A stretch of DNA of 64,000 nt from Nocardioides_C sp963700955 (GTDB taxonomy: Bacteria; Actinomycetota; Actinomycetes; Propionibacteriales; Nocardioidaceae), in assembly GCA_963700955.1 (NCBI GenBank), contig CAVOZH010000011.1, positions 558,001 to 622,000 on the forward strand, written 5' to 3'. The position numbers and the translations under genes are program-made. The stretch's first letter is position 1. Every line of letters starts with the position of its first letter. A model generated the notes under the pieces. It saw only the letters and a list, made by a program, of their open reading frames with translations, did no database searches and was not told the origin of the DNA. Shown here in pieces: positions 1 through 9,135 of this stretch.

Positions 1-56
1 CCGTACCCAGAGACAGGACAACCCCTCCGCGGCCTGTGGGAAGCCGGCGAAGGGGC

Positions 57-65
57 TGTGGATAA
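57..65 (-). promoter_or_regulatory. perfect consensus DnaA box
   Basis: The minus strand reads TTATCCACA, the consensus DnaA-binding 9-mer. It lies in the short non-coding stretch beyond the crgA stop codon. The gene block that follows is the one usually found within about 15 kb of oriC in actinobacteria, so an origin-proximal box is plausible. A single box is not an origin, and the rest of positions 1-80 holds nothing else I can name. A one-mismatch copy (TTATCCACG) occurs at 53482-53490. Confidence 0.4.
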
Positions 66-80
66 CCAGGTCGAGCCGGG

Positions 81-557
81 CTACTCCCAGCGAGTCGCGT
101 AGACGAACCCGACCGCCATGAAGCCGATACCCACGATCAGGTTGTAAGCCTCGAGGTTGCGCAGCACCGGGATCTCGGTGGGCTGTCCGGCCATGTAGTA
201 GACGATGATCCACACCAGGCCGATGAGGAAGCAGCCGAGCATCCCGACCACCACGCCGCGGCCACGGCCCAGCGGAGTGCTCGGGTTGGCGAACAGCGAC
301 AGGCCGATGAACAAGATGCCGAACCCGATGAGGAAGTTCCAGCGACCGAGGTCGCCCATCCAGGTCAGCTGCTTACCGTCCTGCGCGACGTTGATGTAGA
401 CCGCGATCCAGGCGATGCCCAGGAGGGTCACGAGCGTGGCGACGACCGTCCGCACGATCGAGATGCCGGACCCCTGGTTGTACGCCGGCTTGGTGCCAGC
501 GGGGGAACTCGCTGCCTTTCCGCGGGGGCGGGCCTTGCTGCGGCTCGAGTCGGACAC
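81..557 (-). CDS. crgA: CrgA family divisome protein, tandem-duplicated
   Basis: CrgA is a small membrane protein that helps recruit FtsZ/FtsI partners at the division septum. This copy is 158 aa, against about 90 aa for ordinary CrgA, and contains the CrgA unit twice. Each unit is two transmembrane helices joined by a short loop with an aromatic 'W or Y N-(F/L)-I-(V/I)-G' second helix; the second unit ends in the typical RWE C-terminus. The N-terminal ~35 residues are basic and cytoplasmic. I chose the GTG start because AAGGAG lies six bases upstream; the first ATG, 22 codons further up, has no ribosome site. The gene is divergent from the DUF881 gene. The identity is secure from motif and context; the duplication is read directly. 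Confidence 0.88.
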   Translation of the reverse strand: MSDSSRSKARPRGKAASSPAGTKPAYNQGSGISIVRTVVATLVTLLGIAWIAVYINVAQDGKQLTWMGDLGRWNFLIGFGILFIGLSLFANPSTPLGRGRGVVVGMLGCFLIGLVWIIVYYMAGQPTEIPVLRNLEAYNLIVGIGFMAVGFVYATRWE

Positions 558-673
558 CTGGAACTCCTTGGACTCACGATCAGGGGCGATGCTTGGGACG
601 TCAGATAGCGTAGTCCGGGACATTCTTCACCACGAAAGCGCACCCGAGCCTCCCGACCCGCTATGAGCCATCC

Positions 674-1528
674 ATGACCGACTCCTCACGCCCGCGGCGA
701 CCTGCGCTGCTGACCCGTGAGCCGTGGGCACGTCGCATCGCGGCGGCTCGGCGCATCAGGCTGACCACCTACCGCAACCGGAGCCTCGCATGGCGCCTGC
801 TCGTACCTGCGGTCTTCCTGCTCGCCGGCACGCTCTTCGTCACCAGCGCAGTCAGCTCTGACGGCACCGACCTGCGGGCCGGCCGGTACGGCGACCTGTC
901 GACCGTGGTCCGCCAGGCCACCGAACGGGTCGACGCGCTACGCACTCAGCGCAGCGACCTGGCTCGACAGGTCGAGTCGCTCACCGCCCGGCTGAGTGAC
1001 GGCGGGGTGTCCAGGGCGAAGGACAGGGTCGACGGGCTGCGCGTCCCGGCCGGTCTGGCCCCGGTGAAGGGCCCGGGTCTGACCGTCGAGCTCGACGACG
1101 CGCCGGCCGACAAGATCGCACGCTCGGACCTCGACCCCAACTTCCTGGTCGTCCACCAGCAGGACATCCAGGCGGTGGTCAACGCGATGTGGGCCGGGGG
1201 TGCCGAGGCGATGACCATCCAGGGGCAGCGGGTCATCTCGACGACGGGCATCAAGTGCGTGGGCAACACGGTCGTGCTGCACGGCATCCCGTACTCCCCG
1301 CCGTACGTCATCACCGCGGTCGGCGATCCCGCGAGCATGCTCACGTCGATCAACGAGAGCCCCTACATCGACATCTACCTCGAGTACGTCTCGGACCCCC
1401 GCTATCAGCTCGGCTGGGACGTCCTCCCGCACAGCGAGGTGAAGCTCCCCGGCTACGAGGGCCCACTCGAGCTCGACTACGCACGACCGGCGAGCAAGGA
1501 CGGCTCCCGCTCCGCCGGGGGCAGCTGA
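674..1528 (+). CDS. DUF881 family membrane-anchored protein
   Basis: A 284-aa protein with a basic cytoplasmic N-terminus, one transmembrane helix at about residues 42-60, a coiled-coil-like heptad stretch (about 75-110), then a DUF881 extracytoplasmic domain carrying 'GPGLTVELDDAP' and the N-x-L-V-V-H-x-Q-D-(I/L) signature. DUF881 proteins sit beside crgA and pknB in many actinobacteria; their biochemical role is not established, though position and topology suggest cell-envelope or division work. The usual neighbours trpG/pabA and a class E sortase are absent here. No clear ribosome-binding site precedes the ATG. The family call is firm, the function unknown. Confidence 0.85.
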   Translation: MTDSSRPRRPALLTREPWARRIAAARRIRLTTYRNRSLAWRLLVPAVFLLAGTLFVTSAVSSDGTDLRAGRYGDLSTVVRQATERVDALRTQRSDLARQVESLTARLSDGGVSRAKDRVDGLRVPAGLAPVKGPGLTVELDDAPADKIARSDLDPNFLVVHQQDIQAVVNAMWAGGAEAMTIQGQRVISTTGIKCVGNTVVLHGIPYSPPYVITAVGDPASMLTSINESPYIDIYLEYVSDPRYQLGWDVLPHSEVKLPGYEGPLELDYARPASKDGSRSAGGS

Positions 1529-1600
1529 CCGGGTCCGGCCCTCCCGGACCTCAGCCGCGGGCCGTCGCTGCCATCGCTCTCGGCTCTCGGCCGGCTGCGG

Positions 1601-3406
1601 TCAGGGCGAGGGGCTCTCGCTCGGTCCCCCTCCGAAGCCGCCTCCGGGTGACTCCGTCGGGGGCGGCGGGAACGTCGGGGTCTCCGTCGGCGTCGGGGTC
1701 TCCGTGGGCGTCGGCTCCTGGGTCGGCTCCTCGTAGTCGGAGACCGTGATCGTCACGGTGGTGCCCTTCGACTCGGTGCTGCCCGCGTCAGGGGTCTGGT
1801 TGAGGACGATGCCCTTCTCGGAACGCTGCTGGCTGTCGTACTGGACGTTCACGTTGAAGCCCGCGCGCTGGATCGCCCTGCGAGCGTCCTCCTGCTGCAT
1901 CCCGACGACGTTGGGCACCTCCTCCGGGCCGTCGGAGTAGTACACCGTCACCAGCGTGTCGATCGCGACGCGAGTGGCCGGGCGGGGGTCCATGTCGATG
2001 ACCGTGTCGGCGTCCTCGTCGGACTGTTTCCTGACCAGCTTCACCCGAAGCTGCTTGCTCTCGAGCTCGGCGCGTGCGTCGTCCTTGTTGTCGCCGAGGA
2101 CGTCGGGGACCACGACCGCGGGCTTGCCACCGGAGAGCACGATGTCGACGGTCGCGCCGGCGGCGACGAAGTCGCCAGGCTGCGGGTCCTGGGAGACGAC
2201 CCGGCCCTTCGGGACGTCGGTGGACGCCTGCTTGCCCACGTCTCCGAGCTTGAGCCCCTTGTCGGCGAGCGCCTGCTCGGCCTCGCTCCGGGTCATGTTC
2301 AGCAGGGTCGGGACGGACTTCTCGTCCGGAGACGAGTTCAACAACGTCGGGCCGACCACCGCGGCGGCGATCAGCAGAGCCAGGATGCCGACACCGAGAA
2401 GGATGAGCGGCCAGCGGTTGCGCTTCTCCTCCGCCTCGGGAAGCGTGCCGCCCTGGAAGACCGACGTCGAGTCGGAGGGCTTGTCCGCGGGCAGGAAGGA
2501 CGTGGCGTCCCCGGCACCGGCAGCGAGTACGGCGGGCGCCACGACCGGCTTGCCGGCGAGGAACCGCTCGATGTCCGCGCGCATCGCCGCGGCGCTCTGG
2601 TAGCGCTCCTCGACCGGCTTGGCCAGCGCCTTCATCACGATGGCGTCGACCTCGGGCGGGAGGTCGGGGTCGATCGACGACGGCGGCGCGGCGGGCTCGC
2701 GGACGTGCTGGTAGGCCACCGACACGGGGCTCTCGCCGACGAACGGCGGCCGGCCGGTGAGCAGCTCGTAGAGAAGGCAGCCGGTGGAGTACACGTCACT
2801 GCGGGAGTCCACGGTCTCGCCACGGGCCTGCTCGGGTGAGAGGTACTGCGCCGTGCCGACCACGGCGGCCGTCTGGGTCATCGTCGAGGACGTGTCGGCG
2901 ACCGCGCGGGCGATGCCGAAGTCCATGACCTTCACGTCGCCTGACGGGGTCAGCATCACGTTGGCCGGCTTGATGTCGCGGTGCACGATGCCGGCGCGGT
3001 GGCTGTAGTCGAGGGCGGACAGCACGCCGGAGGTGATCTCGAGGGCCCGCTCGGGAAGGATCTTGCGGCCCTCACGGAGGATCTCGCGCAGGGTCCGCCC
3101 GGCGACGTACTCCATCACGATGTAGGGCTGCGGCACCTCGCTGCCGTCGGTGGACATCTCCTCGCCGGTGTCGTACACGGCGACGATCGAGGGGTGGTTC
3201 AGCGAGGCGCTGGACTGCGCCTCGCGGCGGAACCGTGCCTGAAAGGTGGGGTCGCTGGCGAGGTCGGTGCGCAGGCGCTTGACGGCGACGATGCGGCCGA
3301 GCCGGACGTCGTTGCCCTTGCGGACCTCGGCCATGCCGCCGCGGCCGAGCATCTCGCCCAGCTCGTAGCGGCCACCGATCCGGTGGGGTTGTCCTCCGGT
3401 GCTCAT
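1601..3406 (-). CDS. pknB: Ser/Thr protein kinase PknB with PASTA domains
   Basis: A 601-aa transmembrane Hanks-type kinase that senses peptidoglycan/lipid II through extracellular PASTA domains and phosphorylates cell-wall and division targets. The kinase domain spans about residues 14-280, with the G-loop GRGGM at 21-25, catalytic Lys43, HRD at 142-144 and DFG at 162-164. A juxtamembrane linker leads to one helix at about 330-355, then three PASTA repeats (starting VPTLL, VPDVL, VPNVV) and a Pro/Thr/Gly-rich tail of about 45 residues. Most PknB have four PASTA repeats, so three is on the short side. Its ATG overlaps the pknA stop codon by one base, indicating translational coupling. Confidence 0.96.
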   Translation of the reverse strand: MSTGGQPHRIGGRYELGEMLGRGGMAEVRKGNDVRLGRIVAVKRLRTDLASDPTFQARFRREAQSSASLNHPSIVAVYDTGEEMSTDGSEVPQPYIVMEYVAGRTLREILREGRKILPERALEITSGVLSALDYSHRAGIVHRDIKPANVMLTPSGDVKVMDFGIARAVADTSSTMTQTAAVVGTAQYLSPEQARGETVDSRSDVYSTGCLLYELLTGRPPFVGESPVSVAYQHVREPAAPPSSIDPDLPPEVDAIVMKALAKPVEERYQSAAAMRADIERFLAGKPVVAPAVLAAGAGDATSFLPADKPSDSTSVFQGGTLPEAEEKRNRWPLILLGVGILALLIAAAVVGPTLLNSSPDEKSVPTLLNMTRSEAEQALADKGLKLGDVGKQASTDVPKGRVVSQDPQPGDFVAAGATVDIVLSGGKPAVVVPDVLGDNKDDARAELESKQLRVKLVRKQSDEDADTVIDMDPRPATRVAIDTLVTVYYSDGPEEVPNVVGMQQEDARRAIQRAGFNVNVQYDSQQRSEKGIVLNQTPDAGSTESKGTTVTITVSDYEEPTQEPTPTETPTPTETPTFPPPPTESPGGGFGGGPSESPSP

Positions 3407-4835
3407 CAGTGGTTCTTGCCCTTCGACTTGCCCTTGGGTTCCTTACCGGGCATCAGGCCCCCGCCATGGTTCAAGAGATCCTGTGCCTCGTACTTGTCCC
3501 ACACCTCGATCGTGATGGTCGTGCCGGGCTCGACCAGCCCGTTGGGCCGCACCGCGCCCACGGTGTGCTCGCGCTGGTCCGGCGAGCTCGGGGTGACCTT
3601 CTCCTCGTGGACCTTAAACCCGAGGTCTTCGAGCTCGCCCTTGACCTCCTTGGCGTCGCGGCCGAGGTAGGCCGACTCGCGCACCCGGACCCGGTCGTCG
3701 GCCTTCTTCGACGGAGTCGGGGACGGCGTCGGGGTCGGGGTCGGAGAGTCGGAGGTCGTCTGGGCCGCGGCAGGTGAGGGGCTGTCGTCGCTGTTGAGAG
3801 CCGCGACGACGAGCACGAGGGCCAGGACCGCGGCAGCGGCAGCGGCCCACGGCCACCACGGCGGAAGACCGCGACGCCGGTGCTCGTCGACCGGGTGGAC
3901 CTCGGTGACCGCGTGTCGGCGGGCGGCATCTCCAGCACCTGGGTCGTGCCGGCGTCGTGCGACATGGCGGCGGCTGCGCCTGCTCCTGCCGAGGCCGCCC
4001 CGAGACCTGCCACCTCACCGCCGCGCAGCGCGGTCGCGAGGTCGGCGGCACCGGCGAAGCGGTGGGACGGCGTCTTGGCGAGCGCCTTGTCCACGATCGC
4101 TCGCAGCCGGGCGGGGACCTCGTCGGACAGCGGCGGCACGTCCTCCCGGATGTGGGCGAGCGCCACCTGGATCGGGGTGTCGCGCGCGAACGGGCGCTGG
4201 CCCGCGAGGCATTCGTAGAGCACGACACCGAGCGCGTAGATGTCGCTCGCCTCGGTCGCGTCGTGCCCTTCCGCCTGCTCCGGGGAGATGTAGTGCGGCG
4301 TGCCGATGATCTGGCCGGTCTGCGTGATCGCGGCGCCGCCGGCCGCTCGGGCGATGCCGAAGTCGGTGATCTTGACCGTTCCGTCGGGCGTGACCAGCAG
4401 GTTCGCCGGCTTCACGTCGCGGTGCACGATGCCCATGGCATGGGCGGCGGCGATGGCGTCGGCGGCCTGCGCGACGATGGCGGAGGCGCGCTCCGGCGGC
4501 ATCGCCTGCCCGCCTCGAAGCAGCGTCGAGAGCGGCTGTCCGGGCACGAGCTCCATGACGAGGAACGGGCGGCCCTTCTCGGACCCGTCGTCCTCGACGA
4601 TCTCCCCGAAGTCGAAGACGGAGGCGACGTTGGGGTGGTGCAGCGCGGCGGCGTGGCGGGCCTCCGCCACGAACCGCGTCCGGAAGGTCGGGTCGTCGGC
4701 GAACTCCTGCTTGAGCACCTTGACGGCGACCTCACGGTCGAGCACGGTGTCGTCGGCTCGCCAGACCTCGCCCATTCCGCCGGTCGCGATCCGGCTCGTG
4801 AGCTGGTAGCGGCCGCCGTCCTGGCTCACCGTCAT
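3406..4835 (-). CDS. pknA: Ser/Thr protein kinase PknA, apparently frameshifted before the membrane helix
   Basis: The second Hanks-type kinase of the cluster. The kinase domain is complete, with G-loop ATGGMGEV at 17-24, Lys39, HRD 138-140 and DFG 158-160. After 'EMPPAD' the reading frame becomes an Arg/Pro/Ser-rich artefact that runs to about 3471. The expected continuation lies in another frame: a juxtamembrane 'HRRRGLPPWWPW', an Ala/Val/Leu helix, a Thr/Pro spacer and one PASTA domain ending in a Lys-rich tail whose stop overlaps the pknB ATG. Restoring one base near 3913-3920 would join the two parts as 'PADHAVTEVHPVDEH'. This may be a sequencing error or a real mutation yielding a soluble kinase. 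The start overlaps the pbpA stop (ATGA). Confidence 0.85.
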
Positions 4836-6298
4836 TTGTTGATCACCGCTTCCATCACCCGCTTCGCGATGGGTGCGGCGAGGCCGCTGCCCGAGATCGC
4901 GTCACGCTCGACCCCGGCGTCCTCGACCAGCACGGCGACCGCGACCTTCGGGTCGTCGGCCGGCGCGAAGGACACGAACCAGGCGTAGGGGCTCTTGTCG
5001 ACCGAGGTCTGCGCGGTGCCGGTCTTGCCGGCGACCTTGATGCCCGGGATCTGGGCGGTCGTGCCGGTGCCGTTGTCGACGACCTCGATCATCATCTGCG
5101 TGAGGTCACGCGCCACCGACGAGCTGATCGCGCTGCGGTAGGGCTCCGGGTTCGCCTTGTCGAGGACCTCGAGATCGGGCGAGCGGACCTCGTCGACCAG
5201 GTAGGGCTTCATCACGGTGCCGCCGTTAGCGATGCCGGAGGCCACCATCGCCATCTGCAGCGGCGTGGCCGCGACATCGAACTGCCCGATCGCCGAGAGC
5301 GCGGTCTGCGGCTCGTCGAGCTTGGCGGGGAACTGGCTGATGGCCTGGCTGTTGAGGTCGTCGAGGTACTTGTCCCCGAAGCCGAACTTCTTGGCCTGCT
5401 CACGCAGCGCGTCGTCGCCGATCTGCATGCCGAGCCAGCCGAACGCGACGTTGCAGGAGACCTCCAGCGCACGGGTCAGCGTGATCTTGTCCCCGCCGCA
5501 GCTCATGCCGTTCTCGTTGGGCAGGTCGGTCTCCGTCTGCGGCAGGTCGAGCGCCCTCCCGCCCGGAACCTTCGAGTCGGGGGTGTACTGCCCGCTCGAG
5601 AGCGCGGCGGCCGCGGTCACGAGCTTGAACGTCGACCCGGGGGGATAGATCTCCTGGAGGCCGCGGTTGAGCATCGGCCGGTCGGGGTCCTCGCTCAGCT
5701 TCTTCCAGGCGTCGGAGAGCGTCGACAGCTTGTGCGAGGAGAGCTGGTTGGGGTCGTACGACGGTGAGGACGTCATCGCCAGGATCGCACCGGTCGAGGG
5801 GTCGAGCGCCACGACCGCGCCCTTGATGTGCGGACCTCCGAGAGCACGCAGGCCGTCGTACGCCGCGTTCTGCGCCTTGGGGTCGATCGTGAGGCTGACG
5901 TCGCCGCCCTTGGGCTGGCTGTTGCCGAACATGTCCACGACCCGGTTCACGAACAGCCGCGGGTCGCTGCCGGAGAGGATGTCGTTCTCGGTGAGCTCCA
6001 CGGCGTTGCGGCCGTAGGTGTAGGAGTAGTAGCCGGTCAGGTGGGCGTACTTCGAAGGCTGCGGGTAGCGCCGCTGGAACTTGAACTGGTCGTTGACCGG
6101 CACGCTCTCCGCCACGGAGTTGCCGTTCACGAGGATCGCTCCGCGCTCCCGGGAGAACTCCGCGTCGCGCACGCGCTTGTTGTCGTTGCGGGAGTTGAGC
6201 TCGTCGGCCTGGAGGTACTGCAGGTAGGTCGAGTTGATGAGCAGGGCCATGAAGAGGGCCATGCAGACGATCGACATGGTGCGGATCGGCTTGTTCAC
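4832..6298 (-). CDS. pbpA: class B penicillin-binding protein PbpA
   Basis: A monofunctional peptidoglycan transpeptidase of about 488 aa that partners with the neighbouring RodA glycosyltransferase. There is a short cytoplasmic N-terminus, one anchor helix (about residues 7-25), a dimerisation/pedestal domain, and the transpeptidase domain with the nucleophile tetrad STFK near residue 220, SCN near 280 and KTGTAQ near 425. I chose the GTG start whose GTGA overlaps the rodA stop; the open frame extends upstream but only through sequence antiparallel to rodA's coding frame. Size and motifs match actinobacterial PbpA, a PknB substrate in mycobacteria. Confidence 0.95.
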   Translation of the reverse strand: MNKPIRTMSIVCMALFMALLINSTYLQYLQADELNSRNDNKRVRDAEFSRERGAILVNGNSVAESVPVNDQFKFQRRYPQPSKYAHLTGYYSYTYGRNAVELTENDILSGSDPRLFVNRVVDMFGNSQPKGGDVSLTIDPKAQNAAYDGLRALGGPHIKGAVVALDPSTGAILAMTSSPSYDPNQLSSHKLSTLSDAWKKLSEDPDRPMLNRGLQEIYPPGSTFKLVTAAAALSSGQYTPDSKVPGGRALDLPQTETDLPNENGMSCGGDKITLTRALEVSCNVAFGWLGMQIGDDALREQAKKFGFGDKYLDDLNSQAISQFPAKLDEPQTALSAIGQFDVAATPLQMAMVASGIANGGTVMKPYLVDEVRSPDLEVLDKANPEPYRSAISSSVARDLTQMMIEVVDNGTGTTAQIPGIKVAGKTGTAQTSVDKSPYAWFVSFAPADDPKVAVAVLVEDAGVERDAISGSGLAAPIAKRVMEAVINK

Positions 6299-7680
6299 CG
6301 GATGGTCACCACCTGGGTCGCGTCGTCGGACATGGGGCCCGACGACAGGTCGGGCAGCGGGCGACGGGCCTGGTCGGAGATGCGCAGCAGCAGCGCGATG
6401 ATCGCCCAGTTGGCCACCAGCGACGAGCCACCGTAGGACATGAACGGGGTGGTCAGACCGGTCAGCGGGATCAGCTTCGTGACACCGCCGATGACCACGA
6501 ACACCTGGAGCGCGAAGACGAAGGCGAGGCCGGTCGCGACCAGCTTGCCGAAGCCGTCGCGGCACACCAGCGCCGTGCGGAGGCCGCGCTCGACGATCAG
6601 GCCGTAGAGCACGATCACGGCCATGACCCCGGTGAGGCCGAGCTCCTCGCCGATCGAGGCGAAGATGAAGTCGGAGTAGGAGAACGGGATCAGCGTCGGG
6701 TCGCCCTGGCCGAGCCCACGACCCACGAGACCGCCCCACGCCTGCCCGTACATCCCCTGCACGATCTGGTAGCTGTCGTACTCGCCCCCGAACGGGTGGA
6801 GCCATGCCCCCACACGGGCCTGCACGTGTCCGAAGAGCAGGTAGCCGAGGAAGGCGCCACCCATGAACAGCACGCCACCGACGATCAGCCAGCCGGGGCG
6901 CTCGGTGGCGACGTAGAGCATCACCAGGAAGAGGCCGAAGAACAGCAGCGAGGAGCCGAGGTCACGCTGGAAGACCAGCACGCCGAGGCTGATCAGCCAC
7001 ATCACCAGGATCGGTCCGAGGTCGCGACCACGGGGCAGGTCGATGCCGGCCACTCGCCGTCCGGCGAGCGCGAGGGCGTCGCGATGCAGCACGAGGTAGC
7101 CGGCGAAGAAGATGACCAGCAGCACCTTGGCGATCTCACCGGGCTGGAAGCTCATCGGACCGAGGTGGATCCAGATCCGCGCGCCGTTGATCTCCGTGCC
7201 CAGCACCGGCATCAGCGGGAGCAGGAGCAGGAGGATCGCCGCGAACCCGGAGGTGTACGTGAACGCCTGGAGCCGGCGGTGGTCGCGGAGGAGGACCAGC
7301 ACCGCGACGAAGAGGATCACGCCGAGGGTCATCCAGATCAGCTGGCCGCGCGCGAAGACCTTGGCGTCGGGGTTCTGCGCCAGGTCTGCCAGGTCGATGC
7401 GATGGATCATCGCGAGACCGAGTCCGTTGAGGGCCGCGACGACGGGCAGGAGAACGGGGTCGGCGTAGGGAGCGGTCATCCGCACCACGACGTGGCAGGC
7501 GATCACCAACAGTGCGAGCCACCCGCCGTACCCGACGATGTCCGCGGGGACGGTGCCCTCCACGCCGAGCCCGACGGCGGCGTAGCCGCCGATCCCGACG
7601 AGCAGGCTGAGCACGATCAGGAACAGCTCGGCGCCGCGACGACGACGATGTGTGAAACCGGTCCGGCCGGTGATTGCCAT
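6295..7680 (-). CDS. rodA: RodA/FtsW family peptidoglycan glycosyltransferase
   Basis: A 461-aa polytopic SEDS protein that polymerises lipid II glycan strands, working with the adjacent PbpA. About ten to eleven hydrophobic helices are visible. The large extracytoplasmic loop has the SEDS landmarks 'RVGAWLHPF' and 'DSYQIVQGMYGQAWGGLVGRG', and the late motif 'IPLTGLTTPFMSYGGSS' is the family signature. The cytoplasmic C-terminus is short. The start overlaps the pstP stop by one base and the stop overlaps the pbpA GTG, so pstP-rodA-pbpA-pknA-pknB are translationally chained. Confidence 0.95.
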   Translation of the reverse strand: MAITGRTGFTHRRRRGAELFLIVLSLLVGIGGYAAVGLGVEGTVPADIVGYGGWLALLVIACHVVVRMTAPYADPVLLPVVAALNGLGLAMIHRIDLADLAQNPDAKVFARGQLIWMTLGVILFVAVLVLLRDHRRLQAFTYTSGFAAILLLLLPLMPVLGTEINGARIWIHLGPMSFQPGEIAKVLLVIFFAGYLVLHRDALALAGRRVAGIDLPRGRDLGPILVMWLISLGVLVFQRDLGSSLLFFGLFLVMLYVATERPGWLIVGGVLFMGGAFLGYLLFGHVQARVGAWLHPFGGEYDSYQIVQGMYGQAWGGLVGRGLGQGDPTLIPFSYSDFIFASIGEELGLTGVMAVIVLYGLIVERGLRTALVCRDGFGKLVATGLAFVFALQVFVVIGGVTKLIPLTGLTTPFMSYGGSSLVANWAIIALLLRISDQARRPLPDLSSGPMSDDATQVVTIR

Positions 7681-9128
7681 CAGGGGCTCACCTCGACACA
7701 GTCGGGCGGGGCGAGCGTCGGGGACGGGCTCGCGGTCGGGGAGGGGGAGGCGCTGGGAGAGGGAGCCTTGCTCGCGGTCGGCCTCGCACCCGCACGCTTG
7801 GCCGGCCTCTTCGTCGGTGACGTGGACGGGCTGGGCGTCGGCGAGGGCTCGGGCGTCGGGCAGGGCCGGGCCAGGTCACCGATGTTCGCGACGATGTTCC
7901 GCGCGTCGGCGAGGTCGTCGGCGCTGATCCCGTCGCGGACCTGTGCGGCCCGGTACGCCGGCAGCGCGGCCAGTGTGATCTTGGAGGTCTGGTACGGCTT
8001 CGAGAGGGTCATGCCCGGGACCGCGGCGTCGACGCCCTGGTAGATCGCCACCCGGGGACCGTCGGCGGCGACGTAGTACTGCTTCTGGGTCCACGAGTAG
8101 GCCGCCGTGCCCGCGAGGGCAAGCACCACGGCCAACGCGATGAAGATCGCGATCCGGCGCAGCCAGACGAAACGTCTGGGCGGGCGGGGCGCATAGCGCA
8201 GCTCCTCGGGGTCGACCGGCGCCGACTCCGTCACCAGCCCCGGCACGGGCTCGAGCTCGCCCGTGTCACCTCCGCGATGACCGCGGAAGAAGCTCTTGGA
8301 CGCGGCGCCGGCCTTGCGCGGCTGCTCGGCCGCGGCCCCCACGAGCATCGGCCCGGTGGCCGTCGAAGCCATGGTCTCGGCGTCCATGGGCGCGTCGACG
8401 TCGATCACATCGGCCACGACGCACGTGATGTTGTCGGAGCTGCCGGCCTCGAGCGAGGCCCGGACCAGCTCCACGACGGCATAGTCGACCGTGCCGGTGC
8501 CCAGGATGTCGGCGAGCCGGTCGTTGTCGAGTACCCCGGAGCAGCCGTCACTGCACAGCAACAGGCGGTCGCCGGCGACCAGCTCGATCGTGAACAGGTC
8601 GGGGTCGGTCTCGTGCACGCCGTCGACCGCCCGGAGGATCAGGTTGCGGTGGGGGTGCGTCCGCGACTCCTCCTCGGTGATCCGGCCCTCGTCGATGAGG
8701 CTCTGGACGAAGGTGTGGTCCTTGGTGAGCTGCGAGAGCTCGCCGTCGCGGAGCAGGTAGCCGCGGCTGTCGCCGACGTGGCCGATGCCCACCCGCCGGC
8801 CGTCGAAGAGCGCCGCGGTGACCGTCGTACTCGTGCCTTCGAGCTCGGGGTCCTCGTCGACGAGCTCGGCGATCCGGTCGTGGGCCCGGTGGATGGCGCC
8901 GGCGACGGCCTCGAGCAGGTCCTTGGGCGGCGGTGCGTCGAGCCGTCTGAGGATCTGTACGGCGGTGGAGGAGGCGATGTCTCCGCGGGCGGCGCCGCCC
9001 ACCCCGTCGGCGATGACGAGGAGGTTCTCGCTGGCGTAGCCGGAGTCCTGGTTGTCCTTGCGGACCCGCCCGACGTCGGAGAGGGCGGCATAGCGCAGGC
9101 GCAGGGAGGGCTCAGTCGTTTGGCTCAC
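7680..9128 (-). CDS. pstP: PP2C-family Ser/Thr phosphatase PstP
   Basis: The phosphatase that opposes PknA and PknB. The 482-aa protein has a cytoplasmic PP2C catalytic domain (about 8-245) with metal-binding motifs 'KDNQDS' at 24-29, 'ADGVGG' at 40-45, 'GHVGDSRGYL' and 'CSDGCSG' with a final 'SDN' acidic residue. One transmembrane helix follows at about 315-340, then an extracellular domain and an unusually long Pro/Ser/Thr-rich tail of about 80 residues. The start is GTG, with GAGGAAG in the end of fhaB at a good distance. Identity is secure. Confidence 0.95.
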   Translation of the reverse strand: MSQTTEPSLRLRYAALSDVGRVRKDNQDSGYASENLLVIADGVGGAARGDIASSTAVQILRRLDAPPPKDLLEAVAGAIHRAHDRIAELVDEDPELEGTSTTVTAALFDGRRVGIGHVGDSRGYLLRDGELSQLTKDHTFVQSLIDEGRITEEESRTHPHRNLILRAVDGVHETDPDLFTIELVAGDRLLLCSDGCSGVLDNDRLADILGTGTVDYAVVELVRASLEAGSSDNITCVVADVIDVDAPMDAETMASTATGPMLVGAAAEQPRKAGAASKSFFRGHRGGDTGELEPVPGLVTESAPVDPEELRYAPRPPRRFVWLRRIAIFIALAVVLALAGTAAYSWTQKQYYVAADGPRVAIYQGVDAAVPGMTLSKPYQTSKITLAALPAYRAAQVRDGISADDLADARNIVANIGDLARPCPTPEPSPTPSPSTSPTKRPAKRAGARPTASKAPSPSASPSPTASPSPTLAPPDCVEVSP

Positions 9129-9135
9129 CAGCGGG

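Noticed and set aside
4832..6805. A 657-codon version of pbpA
   Set aside because: The added N-terminal part overlaps rodA and is artefact sequence; the GTG overlapping the rodA stop gives the normal PbpA length.
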